In this document: piece by piece, positions 16,147-24,466 of the stretch
Layout of the letters: each line of letters begins with the position of its first letter
Position numbering within the stretch: the stretch's first letter is position 1
From: Streptosporangiaceae bacterium
GTDB taxonomy: Bacteria > Actinomycetota > Actinomycetes > Streptosporangiales > Streptosporangiaceae
DNA length: 64,000 nucleotides
Direction: 5' to 3'
NCBI GenBank assembly: GCA_025934375.1
Contig: JAICYD010000002.1
Coordinates: forward strand, 62,001-126,000
Made by a program: the position numbers and the translations under genes
Notes under the pieces: generated by a model
Databases searched by the model: none
What the model was told of the DNA's origin: nothing
What the model saw: only the letters and a program-made list of their open reading frames with translations

Positions 16147-17169
16147 ATGTCAGCCGTCTCCCGGGGGAGCGACCCCGCGTACCCCCAGAAGCGCGCCCGG
16201 TCGCTCCGCCTCCCGGGGGACACCCCCGGGCCCCCGCGCGAGGGTACCGGGCGCGCGGTACCTGAGCTGGCCCCGGCGGTCCGCGCCGCCCTCGACGTCG
16301 GCCGTCCCGTTGTCGCGCTGGAATCGACGATCATCTCGCACGGGCTGCCCCGCCCCGGCAACCTCACCGCCGCGATCGCCTTTGAGACTCAGCTCAACGA
16401 GACCGGCGTGACCGCGGCGACCATCGCCTTGATCGACGGTGTGCCCAAGGTGGGGCTCACGGCCGCCGACATGGAGCGGATCGCGCTCGACGAGTCCGTG
16501 GTCAAGGTCAGCAGCCGCGACCTGGGCATGGCGATGGCCGGCAAGCGGACCGGCGGGACCACGGTCGCCGCGACCTCGGTGCTCGCGTCGCGGGCGGGAA
16601 TCCGCGTGTTCGCCACCGGCGGGCTTGGCGGCGTGCACCGGGACTTCGCCGGCTCCTTCGATGAGTCGGCCGACCTCACGGTGCTCGCGCGGATCCCGAT
16701 CACCATCGTGTCGGCCGGCGTGAAGTCGATCCTGGACATCCCGGCGACCCTGGAGCGCCTGGAGACGCTGGGCGTGGCCGTCGTCGGCTACCGGACGAGC
16801 CGGTTCCCCGGCTTTTACCTCACGGACTCCGGGCAGGACCTGGACTGGCGGATGGACTCGGCGCAGGAGATCGCCGAGGTGATGGCGGCGCGCGACGCCA
16901 TCGGCGAGACGTCGGCGCTGCTCGTCGGCAACCCGCTGCCGCCGGACAAGCAGCTTGACCCGGACCTGCACGACCGAGTGCTCGCGCAGGCCCTCGCGGC
17001 CGCGGAGGCAGCCGGGATCCGCGGCAAGGCGGTGACGCCGTTCCTGCTCGACTACATCCAGCGCGCCACCGGCGGGGCGAGCGTGACGGTCAACCTCGAC
17101 GTGGCCCGCGGCAACATCGCCCTCGCCGGCCAGATCGCCACCGCCTGGGCCGCGCTCCACCCCGCCTAA
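16147..17169 (+). CDS. psuG: Pseudouridine-5'-phosphate glycosidase
   Basis: PsuG splits pseudouridine 5'-phosphate into uracil and ribose 5-phosphate (340 aa). Family motifs are VVALESTIISHGLPRP, GKRTGGTTVAAT, FATGGLGGVHR, SAGVKSILDIP and RGNIALAGQIA. The conserved protein begins only around residue 36 (AVPELAPAV). The first 35 residues (Pro/Arg/Gly-rich, such as LRLPGDTPGPPREG) are encoded by a copy of the dispersed G-run/C-run element. No start codon exists between it and the conserved part, so ATG 16147 is the only plausible start and the element is probably translated. A kinase gene follows 42 bases later, as expected for psuG-psuK. Confidence 0.92.
   Translation: MSAVSRGSDPAYPQKRARSLRLPGDTPGPPREGTGRAVPELAPAVRAALDVGRPVVALESTIISHGLPRPGNLTAAIAFETQLNETGVTAATIALIDGVPKVGLTAADMERIALDESVVKVSSRDLGMAMAGKRTGGTTVAATSVLASRAGIRVFATGGLGGVHRDFAGSFDESADLTVLARIPITIVSAGVKSILDIPATLERLETLGVAVVGYRTSRFPGFYLTDSGQDLDWRMDSAQEIAEVMAARDAIGETSALLVGNPLPPDKQLDPDLHDRVLAQALAAAEAAGIRGKAVTPFLLDYIQRATGGASVTVNLDVARGNIALAGQIATAWAALHPA
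16160..16250. repeat. Dispersed G-run/C-run element, copy B, inside psuG
   Basis: TCCCGGGGGACACCCCCGGG with flanking GGTCGCTCCG, encoding residues about 5-35 of PsuG. On the opposite strand the copy in livG reads very similarly (TCGCT, then TCCCGGGGGGAC). Confidence 0.5.
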
Positions 17170-17211
17170 TACGCGCAGTTCCGGTTGGCCGGATTTGGGA
17201 GGAGGGGGGAA

Positions 17212-18168
17212 ATGGTGGCGGGTGTCTTGGTTGTGGGGGACGTGATCAACGACATCCTGGTCCAGGCGCCTGGGCCGATCTCGGCGGGCGAGGATAACCC
17301 GGCGGCGATCCGCTCGCGCCCCGGCGGGTCGGCCGCCAACCAGGCGGCGTGGCTCGGCTGGATGGGCGCCGAGGTGACCTTCGCCGGGCGCGCGGGCGCT
17401 GGCGACGTTGAGTTCCACCGGGCGGAGCTGGCCCGGTTCGGGGTGCGGGCGCACCTGGCCGCCGACGAGGCCGTGCCCACCGGGTCGATTGTCGTGCTCG
17501 TCGGGGCCGACGGCGAGCGCACCTTCCTGACCGACCGCGGCGCCAACCTGCGGCTGGCCGCCTCCGACGCGCCCGCCGCGCTGCTGGACGACATGGCGCT
17601 GCTGCACCTGACCGGCTACACCCTCTTCGAGCCCGGCCCCCGCGAGGTCGCGCTCGGCCTGATCGCGCGGGCCCGGTCGCGAGGCATCCCGTTCACCGTG
17701 GACCCGGCGTCGGCGGCGTTCCTGGCCGACCTGGCGCCGGGGGAGTTCCTCCAGTGGACGGACGGGGCCGCGGCCTGCTTCGCCAACCGCGACGAGGCCA
17801 CCGTGCTGGCCAGCGCCGCCGAGGTCCCCGGGGAGGAAACGGCCGCGGCCTTCCTCGCCCGGCACTACGACGCGGTGGTCATCAAGCTCGGCGCGGACGG
17901 AGCCCTGCTCACGACCGCGGGCACTGGCGCACGGCGGTTCCCCGCCCACCCGGCGGCCGTGCGCGACACGACCGGCGCGGGCGACGCGTTTTGCGCCGGC
18001 TTCCTCGCCACGTGGCTGAGCGGGGAAGGGGGGCCGGGCCAGCCGGTGGCCCCTGACGGCCAGGTCCGGCAATCGCTGCTCGCCGCGATGGACGCGGGCG
18101 GGCGGGCCGCCGCCATCGCGGTCTCCGGCCTCGGCGGCCGCCCTGAGAGCACTGAGCCCGGGCACTAA
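17212..18168 (+). CDS. psuK: PfkB-family carbohydrate kinase, probable pseudouridine kinase
   Basis: A ribokinase-fold kinase (318 aa). It has the N-terminal glycine motif RPGGSAANQAAWLGWMGA and the C-terminal anion-hole/catalytic motif DTTGAGDAFCAGF. The ATG at 17212 has GGGAGGAGGGG just upstream. Its placement directly after psuG argues that it phosphorylates pseudouridine to the substrate of PsuG; by sequence alone it could be another sugar or nucleoside kinase. Together the pair would salvage uracil and ribose 5-phosphate from RNA turnover. A strong bidirectional hairpin follows the gene. Confidence 0.85.
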   Translation: MVAGVLVVGDVINDILVQAPGPISAGEDNPAAIRSRPGGSAANQAAWLGWMGAEVTFAGRAGAGDVEFHRAELARFGVRAHLAADEAVPTGSIVVLVGADGERTFLTDRGANLRLAASDAPAALLDDMALLHLTGYTLFEPGPREVALGLIARARSRGIPFTVDPASAAFLADLAPGEFLQWTDGAAACFANRDEATVLASAAEVPGEETAAAFLARHYDAVVIKLGADGALLTTAGTGARRFPAHPAAVRDTTGAGDAFCAGFLATWLSGEGGPGQPVAPDGQVRQSLLAAMDAGGRAAAIAVSGLGGRPESTEPGH

Positions 18169-18254
18169 GCGGGCCGGCTTTCGCGGTGTCCGAGCTTGTC
18201 CGGACATTTCACATGTGCGTATGCGCTGGTGGCGAGGGATGCGACGCTGGGTCA

Positions 18255-18294
18255 GCCGGGCGCGCCGGTCAGAGCGGGAACCGGCGCGCCCGGC
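18255..18294. terminator. Bidirectional terminator between psuK and the PPOX gene
   Basis: A perfect 15-bp stem (18255-18269 with 18280-18294) and a 10-nt loop lie between two converging genes. Confidence 0.7.
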
Positions 18295-18316
18295 ACTACG
18301 CGAAGACGGCGGCGGG

Positions 18317-18727
18317 CTACTCGAATCCCCACGAACGCTCGGGGGTGACGCGCAGCGCGACGCCGTAGTTGTCGTCATACCACTGCGGGGTCTGGTTCAT
18401 CCGCGCGATGGCGGGCCCGTACTTGTCCAGGAACCCGGGGAACCGCGACGGTCGCGGGGCGTCCGCCACTCGCTCGGCCCGCCCGGAGATCACGAGGATG
18501 TCGCCACCCCCCTGACCGCTGTCGAAATGGACCGTCACCTGCGGGTTGCGGTCGATGTAGCGCAGCCGGGCGGCGCCGTTCATGCTGTAGATCACTATCG
18601 ACTCGCCGTCTCGGATGAACCAGACCGGCCGCGGGGCGGGCTTCCCGTCGGGGGTGACGGTGGTGAGCCAGGCGATCTCATCGCCGGCCAGCCGCCGCTC
18701 GACTTGCTTGCTCCATTCGAATGCCAT
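18317..18727 (-). CDS. PPOX-class (pyridoxamine phosphate oxidase-fold) F420- or flavin-binding protein
   Basis: A 136-aa split-beta-barrel protein. AWLTTVTPDGKPAPRPVWF is the typical first half of actinobacterial PPOX proteins, followed by LRYIDRNPQVTVHFD and a C-terminal YGPAIARM segment. Similar proteins often bind deazaflavin F420 and reduce biliverdin or other substrates; the cofactor cannot be proved here, but F420 synthesis is supported by the cofC gene in the window. ATG 18727 has GGGAGAG seven bases upstream, better than the longer frame. It is divergent from the DUF4139 gene, with a 118-bp shared promoter region. Confidence 0.85.
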   Translation of the reverse strand: MAFEWSKQVERRLAGDEIAWLTTVTPDGKPAPRPVWFIRDGESIVIYSMNGAARLRYIDRNPQVTVHFDSGQGGGDILVISGRAERVADAPRPSRFPGFLDKYGPAIARMNQTPQWYDDNYGVALRVTPERSWGFE

Positions 18728-18845
18728 AGCCCGACTCTCCCACATCGCGCCAGCCCCGGTCTTCGCCGGCCAGGACCGTCAACGTCCCGATGGTGGTAGA
18801 CGTTTAGGTGAGGATAGGCGGGCTCAACGGCGAGAGGCGTCACGG

Positions 18846-20492
18846 ATGGCACAGGAAACCGAAGCGGGCAACATCCCAGCCGGCGGGCTGGACGCGCCCA
18901 TCGTTGGAGTGACTGTCTTCCGGGACGGCGCGCGGGTGACGCGCGCCGGGAAGGTGGACGTGCCCGCGGGCCTCGGGCGCGTCGAGATAGGAGCGCTGCC
19001 GGCCAGCGCGGACCAGTCCTCGGTCCGGGTCGCGGTGCGCGGGGCGGGGGTGGCGCTGCTTGAGGTCGAGGTGAACCGCCGGTTCCGGACCGACCCGATA
19101 CGCGAGGACACCACGCGGCTGCGAGCCGACCTGGAGCGACTGCGGGACGCGGTCAAGGAGCTGGAGGATGAGGACGCGGCGCAGGAGGCCGGACTGGGCT
19201 TCCTCAGCCACTTGTCGGAGGCGGCGGCCGCCTCGCTCGCGCGCGCGGTCGGGGCGGGCCGCGCCGACTACGCGGAGCTGGCCCGCATGGCCGGGCACCT
19301 GACGGAGGGGACCGAGGGCACCTTGGCCCGCCGCCGGGAGATCGCCGCGCGGCTGCGGACCACCCGCCGAGAGCTTGACGCCGCCGAGCAAAGGCTGGCG
19401 AATGCCCAAAGGCCCCGGACTCGTTCGGTGGAATACTCCCAGGTGTCGGCGGTGGTCGAGTCGGGGGCGGCGGTCGGCGCCGCGGTCGAGTTGTCCTACC
19501 ACGTGTCCGGCGCGTCCTGGAAGCCGCTGTACGACCTGGCGCTGCACGGGGAGCGGCTGACCGTGTCCTACCTCGCCGAGGTCACGCAGCACACGGGCGA
19601 GGACTGGCCGCAGACCCTGCTGGCGCTGTCCACGGCGCGGCAGGGGGCACACCAAGGGCTGCCCGAGCTTCGCCCCTGGTACATCGGCCGTCCGCTGCCG
19701 CCGCCGCAGCCGTACCGCGCGCCCGCCGCGCCGGGCATGCGCGCCCGGGCGATGGCGGAAAGCCCCGCGGAAACGACGCTCGTCGGGGGAGAGATCCCTC
19801 CGGTCCCCGCCGCCGCCTCGATGGCGGGGTTCGGCGCGCCCCCGCAGGACCTGACCGCCGAGGTGAGCCAGGGCGGCGAGGCGGGCGCCGGGCTCACCTA
19901 CACGGTGGCCCGGCCGGTCGAGGTGCCCGCCGACGGCGACCCGCACAAGACGACGATCGCCACCTTCGAGGCCGACGCGGTCCTGGACTACCTGACGGTG
20001 CCGGTGCTCGCGGCCGAGGCATACCTGCGCGCCACGGTGACCAACGGCTCGCTGCTCCTGCTGCCCGGATCCGCGCGGGTCTTCCACGGGAGCGAATTCG
20101 TCGGGACCACCGCCCTGGAGACCGTCGCGGCGGGGGAGGAGTTCGAGGTCCAGCTCGGCGTGGATGACCAGATCCGGGTGGAGCGCAAGCTGCGCCGCCG
20201 CTCCACGAGCAAGGCGCTGGTCGGCGGGACGCGGACCGTCGACATCGCCTACGAGATCACCGTGGACAACCACCGCGACGGGAAGGCCAAGGTCAGCGTG
20301 CACGACCACATCCCGCTCTCGCGCGATGGCGACATCAAGGTCCGCTCCCGCGAGGCCAGCCCCACCCCGGCCGGCATCGACGACCTCGGCGAGATCACCT
20401 GGGAGCTCACGCTAGACGGCGGCAAGTCGGCGGTCATCAAGCACCGCTTCACCGTCGAGCATCCCGCGAACGTCCAGGTGTCGGGCCTCTAG
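18846..20492 (+). CDS. DUF4139 domain-containing protein (mucoidy inhibitor A-like)
   Basis: This 548-aa protein has an N-terminal DUF4140-type beta segment (VTVFRDGARVTRAG, about residues 19-32), a coiled coil of Glu/Arg/Ala heptads (about 85-190), and a C-terminal DUF4139 beta-rich domain starting near SYHVSGASWKPLYD (about 220-233) and containing the family motif TGEDWPQ. A Pro/Ala-rich linker (about 285-350) interrupts the domain. No signal peptide or membrane helix is visible, so it is probably cytoplasmic. The biochemical role is unknown. The ATG at 18846 is the first start giving the family N terminus. Confidence 0.85.
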   Translation: MAQETEAGNIPAGGLDAPIVGVTVFRDGARVTRAGKVDVPAGLGRVEIGALPASADQSSVRVAVRGAGVALLEVEVNRRFRTDPIREDTTRLRADLERLRDAVKELEDEDAAQEAGLGFLSHLSEAAAASLARAVGAGRADYAELARMAGHLTEGTEGTLARRREIAARLRTTRRELDAAEQRLANAQRPRTRSVEYSQVSAVVESGAAVGAAVELSYHVSGASWKPLYDLALHGERLTVSYLAEVTQHTGEDWPQTLLALSTARQGAHQGLPELRPWYIGRPLPPPQPYRAPAAPGMRARAMAESPAETTLVGGEIPPVPAAASMAGFGAPPQDLTAEVSQGGEAGAGLTYTVARPVEVPADGDPHKTTIATFEADAVLDYLTVPVLAAEAYLRATVTNGSLLLLPGSARVFHGSEFVGTTALETVAAGEEFEVQLGVDDQIRVERKLRRRSTSKALVGGTRTVDIAYEITVDNHRDGKAKVSVHDHIPLSRDGDIKVRSREASPTPAGIDDLGEITWELTLDGGKSAVIKHRFTVEHPANVQVSGL

Positions 20493-20519
20493 CCGCCCCG
20501 GCAGCTAGCCGGCGCCGGG

Positions 20520-21932
20520 CTACCCGACCAGGGTCTTCACCGCCGCGGTGAGCTCGGCCATGGCCTTCTTGGCGTCGGCGAAGTACATGCTGGTCTTGGG
20601 GTTCGCGTACAGCTCGTTGTCGATGCCGGCGTAGCCGGAGGCCATCGAGCGCTTCACGACGATGATCGACTTCGCCTGGTCGACGTCCAGGATCGGCATG
20701 CCGGAAATCGCGCTGCCCGCCCGGCGGGCGGCCGGGTTCGTCACGTCGTTCGCGCCAATGACCAGCGCAACGTCGGCGCGGGCGAACTCCGGGTTGATCT
20801 CCTCCATCTCCTTCAGCAGCGGGTAGGGCACGTTCGCCTCGGCCAGCAGCACGTTCATGTGGCCCGGCATGCGCCCGGCGACCGGGTGGATCGCGTAGCT
20901 GACCTCGATCCCGCGGCTTTCCAGCACCTGCGCCAGCTCCGCCACGCCGTGCTGCGCCTGCGCCGCCGCTAGCCCGTAACCGGGGACGATGATCACCTTC
21001 GACGCGTACGCCATCTGGATCGCGGCGTCGTCGGCGGCGATCGACCGGATCTGCGCGTCGCCGACCGCGGCCACCGGCAGGGCGCTGTCCCCGGTGCCGA
21101 ACCCCCCGATGATGATGTTGGTCAGGGACCGGTTCATCGCATCGGCCATCAGCTTCGTGAGGATCCCACCGGACGCGCCGACCAGGGCGCCGGCGACGAT
21201 CAGCGCCCAGTTCGTGATGACGAACCCGGCCATCGCGACCGCGGTGCCGGTGAACGCGTTCAGCAAGGAGATGACAACGGGCATGTCCGCGCCGCCGATC
21301 GGCAGCACCATCAAGACCCCGAAGGCCAGCGAGGCCAGGATCAAGATGAGCAGGGCGGGCAGGCTGGCGGTGGTGAACAGGAACGCCGTCGTCCCCGCGA
21401 TGATCACCGCGAGCGCGACGTTGAGTGCCCGCGCGCCCCTGAAGATCACCGGCTGACCGGTTATCACCCCCTGGAGCTTGCCCGCCGCGATCAGGGAGCC
21501 GGTGAACGTCACCGAGCCGATGATCACGTCCAGCGCGGTGAAGACCGTCGTGGTGCCGAGCACGCCGCCGGGCGCGGACTCGTCCTCGATGTACCCGTAG
21601 ATGGCCACCAGGGCCGCCGCGCCGCCCCCGACCGCGTTGAACATCGAGACCAGCTGCGGCATGGCCGTCATCTGGACCCGCTGCGCCGAGTACAGCCCGG
21701 CCACCGAGCCGAGCAGCGCGCCCACGATGAGGACGGTCCAGCCGACCCCGGTGACGGTCCCCTCGTGGATCAGCAGCACGAGCGTTGCCACCACGGCGAT
21801 GACCATGCCGGCGGTGGACACCTGGTTGCCGCGGCGGGCGGTCGCCGGGGAGTTCATCAGGTGCAGGCCGAGGACGAAGCAGGCGGCGGCCGCGATGTAG
21901 ACGAGCTGGATGTTCGTCGTGAAGCTGTTCAT
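20520..21932 (-). CDS. pntB: NAD(P) transhydrogenase subunit beta
   Basis: This membrane and NADP(H)-binding subunit of the proton-translocating transhydrogenase (470 aa) drives reduction of NADP+ by NADH using the proton gradient. The first 260 residues form about nine membrane helices. The last 180 form the dIII NADP domain, with VPGYGLAAAQAQ, the helix after it, HPVAGRMPGHMNVLLAEA, and VIGANDVTNPAA, all diagnostic. Its ATG overlaps the pntAB stop (ATGA). It is the last gene of a three-gene operon. Confidence 0.95.
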   Translation of the reverse strand: MNSFTTNIQLVYIAAAACFVLGLHLMNSPATARRGNQVSTAGMVIAVVATLVLLIHEGTVTGVGWTVLIVGALLGSVAGLYSAQRVQMTAMPQLVSMFNAVGGGAAALVAIYGYIEDESAPGGVLGTTTVFTALDVIIGSVTFTGSLIAAGKLQGVITGQPVIFRGARALNVALAVIIAGTTAFLFTTASLPALLILILASLAFGVLMVLPIGGADMPVVISLLNAFTGTAVAMAGFVITNWALIVAGALVGASGGILTKLMADAMNRSLTNIIIGGFGTGDSALPVAAVGDAQIRSIAADDAAIQMAYASKVIIVPGYGLAAAQAQHGVAELAQVLESRGIEVSYAIHPVAGRMPGHMNVLLAEANVPYPLLKEMEEINPEFARADVALVIGANDVTNPAARRAGSAISGMPILDVDQAKSIIVVKRSMASGYAGIDNELYANPKTSMYFADAKKAMAELTAAVKTLVG

Positions 21933-22294
21933 GACGCCGCGCCGCCCTCGCGCCGCGCTGGCACCGGCCCGCCCTGGCCATTGGCGCTCGCCGCGCCGGC
22001 CGGCGGCGGCACGGCCTTGCGGCGGAACATCTTCAGCATCCGGCCCGTCACCATGTACCCGCCGACGACGTTGGCGGCGGCGAAGAACGCGGCGACGAAG
22101 GCCAGCACGTAGCCCACGACGTTGTGCGCGGTGATCCCGATGAGCAGCGCGCCGGCCAGCACGATCCCGTGGATCGAGTTAGCGGCCGACATCAGCGGCG
22201 TGTGCAAGGTGGCGGGCACCTTGCCGATGACCTCGATGCCGACCAGGAGCGCCAGCACGAAGATGGTCAGGTCAGTGACCAGGGCGGTTGACAT
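21929..22294 (-). CDS. pntAB: NAD(P) transhydrogenase subunit alpha, membrane part
   Basis: This 121-aa protein corresponds to the membrane domain that is the C-terminal part of E. coli PntA; in split systems it is a separate alpha-2 subunit. Three to four hydrophobic helices (from ALVTDLTIFVLALLVGIEVI to VLAFVAAFFAAANVVGGYMV) are followed by a basic FRRK and a disordered Pro/Ala/Gly tail. TPLMSAANSIHGIVLAGAL is highly typical. It lies eight bases after pntAA and overlaps pntB. Confidence 0.93.
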   Translation of the reverse strand: MSTALVTDLTIFVLALLVGIEVIGKVPATLHTPLMSAANSIHGIVLAGALLIGITAHNVVGYVLAFVAAFFAAANVVGGYMVTGRMLKMFRRKAVPPPAGAASANGQGGPVPARREGGAAS

Positions 22295-22302
22295 GGCGTC
22301 TC

Positions 22303-23439
22303 CTATTGGTCGAGCAGCTTCGCGACGGCCGGGTTGACGACCTCGCCGTCGCGGGTGATCACGACGCCAGCTTGGATCTCATCGCCGGTGTCGATGGCGA
22401 GGGCGCCGTCCTTGGTCAGGTGCAAGAGCAGCGCGGAGATGTTGCGCGAGTAGGCGTTCGAGGCAGCGGTCGGGACCGTCGACGGCAGGTTCTGCGCCCC
22501 GATGATCGTCACGCCGTGCCCGGTGACCACGGTCTCGCCGGGCCTGGACCCGGCGACGTTGCCGCCCAGGGCGCTGGCGCCCATGTCCACGATGACCGAC
22601 CCGGCCGCCATCTGCTTGACCGCGTCGTCGGTGACCAGTAGCGGCGGCTTGCGCCCGGGGACCTGCGCGGTGGTGATCACCACGTCGTGCCGGGCGATGT
22701 GCCCGGCCAGCTCAGCCTGCTGCGCGTCCCGCTCCTCGGCCGTGAGCTCGCGGGCGTAGCCGCCCTCGCCGGCCGCGTTGGCGACCGACGTCAGCTCCAG
22801 GAAGGCCGCGCCGAGCGACTCGACCTCCCCCTTGCTGGCTGGCCGCACGTCATACCCGCTGACCTGGGCGCCCAGGCGCCTGGCGGTGCCGATGGCCTGC
22901 AGGCCCGCGACGCCCGTGCCGAGCACCAGCAGCTTGGCCGGGCGGGCGGTGCCCGCCGCCGTGATCAGCAGCGGGAAGAACCGGCCGTAGGCCTCGGCGG
23001 CCACCAGCGCGGCCTTGTACCCGGCCACGTTGGCCTGAGAGGTCAGCGCGTCCATCCCCTGGGCGCGCGACAGCGTACGCGGCAGCCCGTCGAGGCTGAT
23101 CGCGGTAACCCCGCGGCTGGCCAGCTCGCGAGCCAGGCCCGGGTCGATCAGCGGGGCGAGCATGCCGATGACCGCCTGCCCGGCGCGCAGCCGCGCTAGC
23201 TGCGCGGCGTCGGGCCGGGTGACCGTCAAGATCACGTCGGCGTCGGCGTACAGCTCATCCTGGCTGACGATGGTGGCGCCGGCGTCGGCGTAAGCGCTGG
23301 CGGGAAACCACGCACCATCTCCCGCCCCGGTCTCCACCAGCACCTCTAGCCCGGCATCCCGCAACTTCGGGATGGCCTCGGGCACGAGGGCGACGCGCCG
23401 TTCGCCGGGCGCGCTCTCCTTGACGACGGCTGCCTTCAT
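22303..23439 (-). CDS. pntAA: NAD(P) transhydrogenase subunit alpha, NAD-binding part
   Basis: This soluble dI domain (378 aa) binds NAD(H) and passes hydride to PntB. It has alanine-dehydrogenase/PNT N- and C-terminal domains: KESAPGERRVALVPEA at the start, LLITAAGTARPAKLLVLGTGVAGLQAIGTA with the Rossmann glycines, VITTAQVPGRKPPLLV, and SVIVDMGASALGGN. ATG 23439 (MKAAVVKES) is the family start; a longer frame upstream is discounted. It is the first gene of the pnt operon. Putting transhydrogenase beside leucine biosynthesis fits a supply of NADPH, but co-regulation is not shown. Confidence 0.95.
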   Translation of the reverse strand: MKAAVVKESAPGERRVALVPEAIPKLRDAGLEVLVETGAGDGAWFPASAYADAGATIVSQDELYADADVILTVTRPDAAQLARLRAGQAVIGMLAPLIDPGLARELASRGVTAISLDGLPRTLSRAQGMDALTSQANVAGYKAALVAAEAYGRFFPLLITAAGTARPAKLLVLGTGVAGLQAIGTARRLGAQVSGYDVRPASKGEVESLGAAFLELTSVANAAGEGGYARELTAEERDAQQAELAGHIARHDVVITTAQVPGRKPPLLVTDDAVKQMAAGSVIVDMGASALGGNVAGSRPGETVVTGHGVTIIGAQNLPSTVPTAASNAYSRNISALLLHLTKDGALAIDTGDEIQAGVVITRDGEVVNPAVAKLLDQ

Positions 23440-23628
23440 GGGCGCGACCTTCTCATCGCAGGGCACCTTCTCTGCTTCCTTGCGGGCCCATCCGGGTTCC
23501 CCTAGGGCTGCGAGGCATCCCCAGCGGGGCAAAGCAGGGCCGTTAACCCGACACTAAGCCGCGTCAGCGGCGCAGCGGTAGGCCCTGGGTCCTTGAAATA
23601 GCTAACTAGTTTCCCGCGACAAAAAAGG

Positions 23629-24378
23629 CTAACCCATTTCCCACGGCGCCGATGATAAGGCACGGTTGTCCGCCCGCAGCAGGTCGCTGATCTTCTCCCC
23701 GGCGGCGACCACCGCGGCGGCGTGCAGCCGGCCGGGCGAGCGGCCGAGCCGCTCGATGGGCCCCGAGACCGAGATGGCGGCGAGCACCCGCCCGCCGGGG
23801 CCGCGCACTGGGGCGGAGACCGAGGCGACGCCGGCCTCCCGCTCAGCGGCGCTGGCTGACCAGCCCCGCCGTCGCACCGTGGCCAGCGTGGCGGCGGTGA
23901 ACCGGGCGCCGCGCAGGCCACGGTGCATCCGCTCCGCGTCCTCCCAGGCGAGCAGGATCTGGGCGGCGGACCCGGCCGTCATCGGCAGCGCCGCGCCCAC
24001 CGGCACCGTGTCGCGCAGCCCGCTGGCCCGCTCGGCGGCCGCCACGCAGACCCGGACGTCGGACTGCCGCCGGTACAGCTGCGCGCTCTCCCCGGTCACG
24101 TCGCGCAGGTGAGCCAGCACCGGCTGGGCGACGGCCAGCATGCGGTCCTCCCCGGCGGCTGAGGCCAGCTCGGCGATCCGCGGGCCGAGGATGAACCGGC
24201 CCTGTACGTCCCTGGCGAGCAGTCCGTGGTGCTCCAGCGCGACGGCGATACGGTGGGTAGTGGGCCTGGCCAGTCCCGTAGCCTGCACGAGCTGGGCGAG
24301 CGTGGCCGGGCCGCTCTCGGTGGCGGCGAGTACGCTCACGGCTTTGTCCAGCACGCCGACTCCGCTAGAGTTGTTCAT
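23629..24378 (-). CDS. ndgR: NdgR-type IclR-family regulator of amino acid metabolism
   Basis: The protein (249 aa) closely matches the actinobacterial NdgR group: NNSSGVGVLDKAVSVL at the N terminus, a winged helix (LAQLVQATGLARPTTHRIA, about residues 28-46), and an IclR effector domain with VTGESAQLYRRQ, GLRDTVPVG and GVASVSAPVRG. In Streptomyces NdgR is encoded divergently from leuCD and regulates leucine and other amino acid genes; the same arrangement is seen here, with 88 bases between the start codons. ATG 24378 is the family start. The stop region (GGGAAA, three bases, GTTAG) is repeated 27 bases downstream, possibly a small duplication. Confidence 0.93.
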   Translation of the reverse strand: MNNSSGVGVLDKAVSVLAATESGPATLAQLVQATGLARPTTHRIAVALEHHGLLARDVQGRFILGPRIAELASAAGEDRMLAVAQPVLAHLRDVTGESAQLYRRQSDVRVCVAAAERASGLRDTVPVGAALPMTAGSAAQILLAWEDAERMHRGLRGARFTAATLATVRRRGWSASAAEREAGVASVSAPVRGPGGRVLAAISVSGPIERLGRSPGRLHAAAVVAAGEKISDLLRADNRALSSAPWEMG

Positions 24379-24393
24379 GTACTGATACTGCCG

Positions 24394-24408
24394 TCTCAAA
24401 ATTTGAGA
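24394..24408. promoter_or_regulatory. Palindrome between ndgR and leuC, candidate NdgR operator
   Basis: TCTCAAA, one A, then TTTGAGA is a perfect inverted repeat 16 bases upstream of ndgR and 58 bases upstream of leuC, followed by an AT-rich stretch (TTAGATATACG) that can serve as a leuC -10 region. Control of both divergent genes by NdgR is inferred from the position. Confidence 0.5.
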
Positions 24409-24466
24409 TGCAAGTTAGATATACGCTGATGACCGGCAGGACCGGCAATCAAAGGAGATGGACCAG

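Noticed and set aside
16150..18378. A 742-codon minus-strand frame over psuG and psuK
   Set aside because: Low-complexity antisense shadow; both plus-strand genes have clear motifs and starts.
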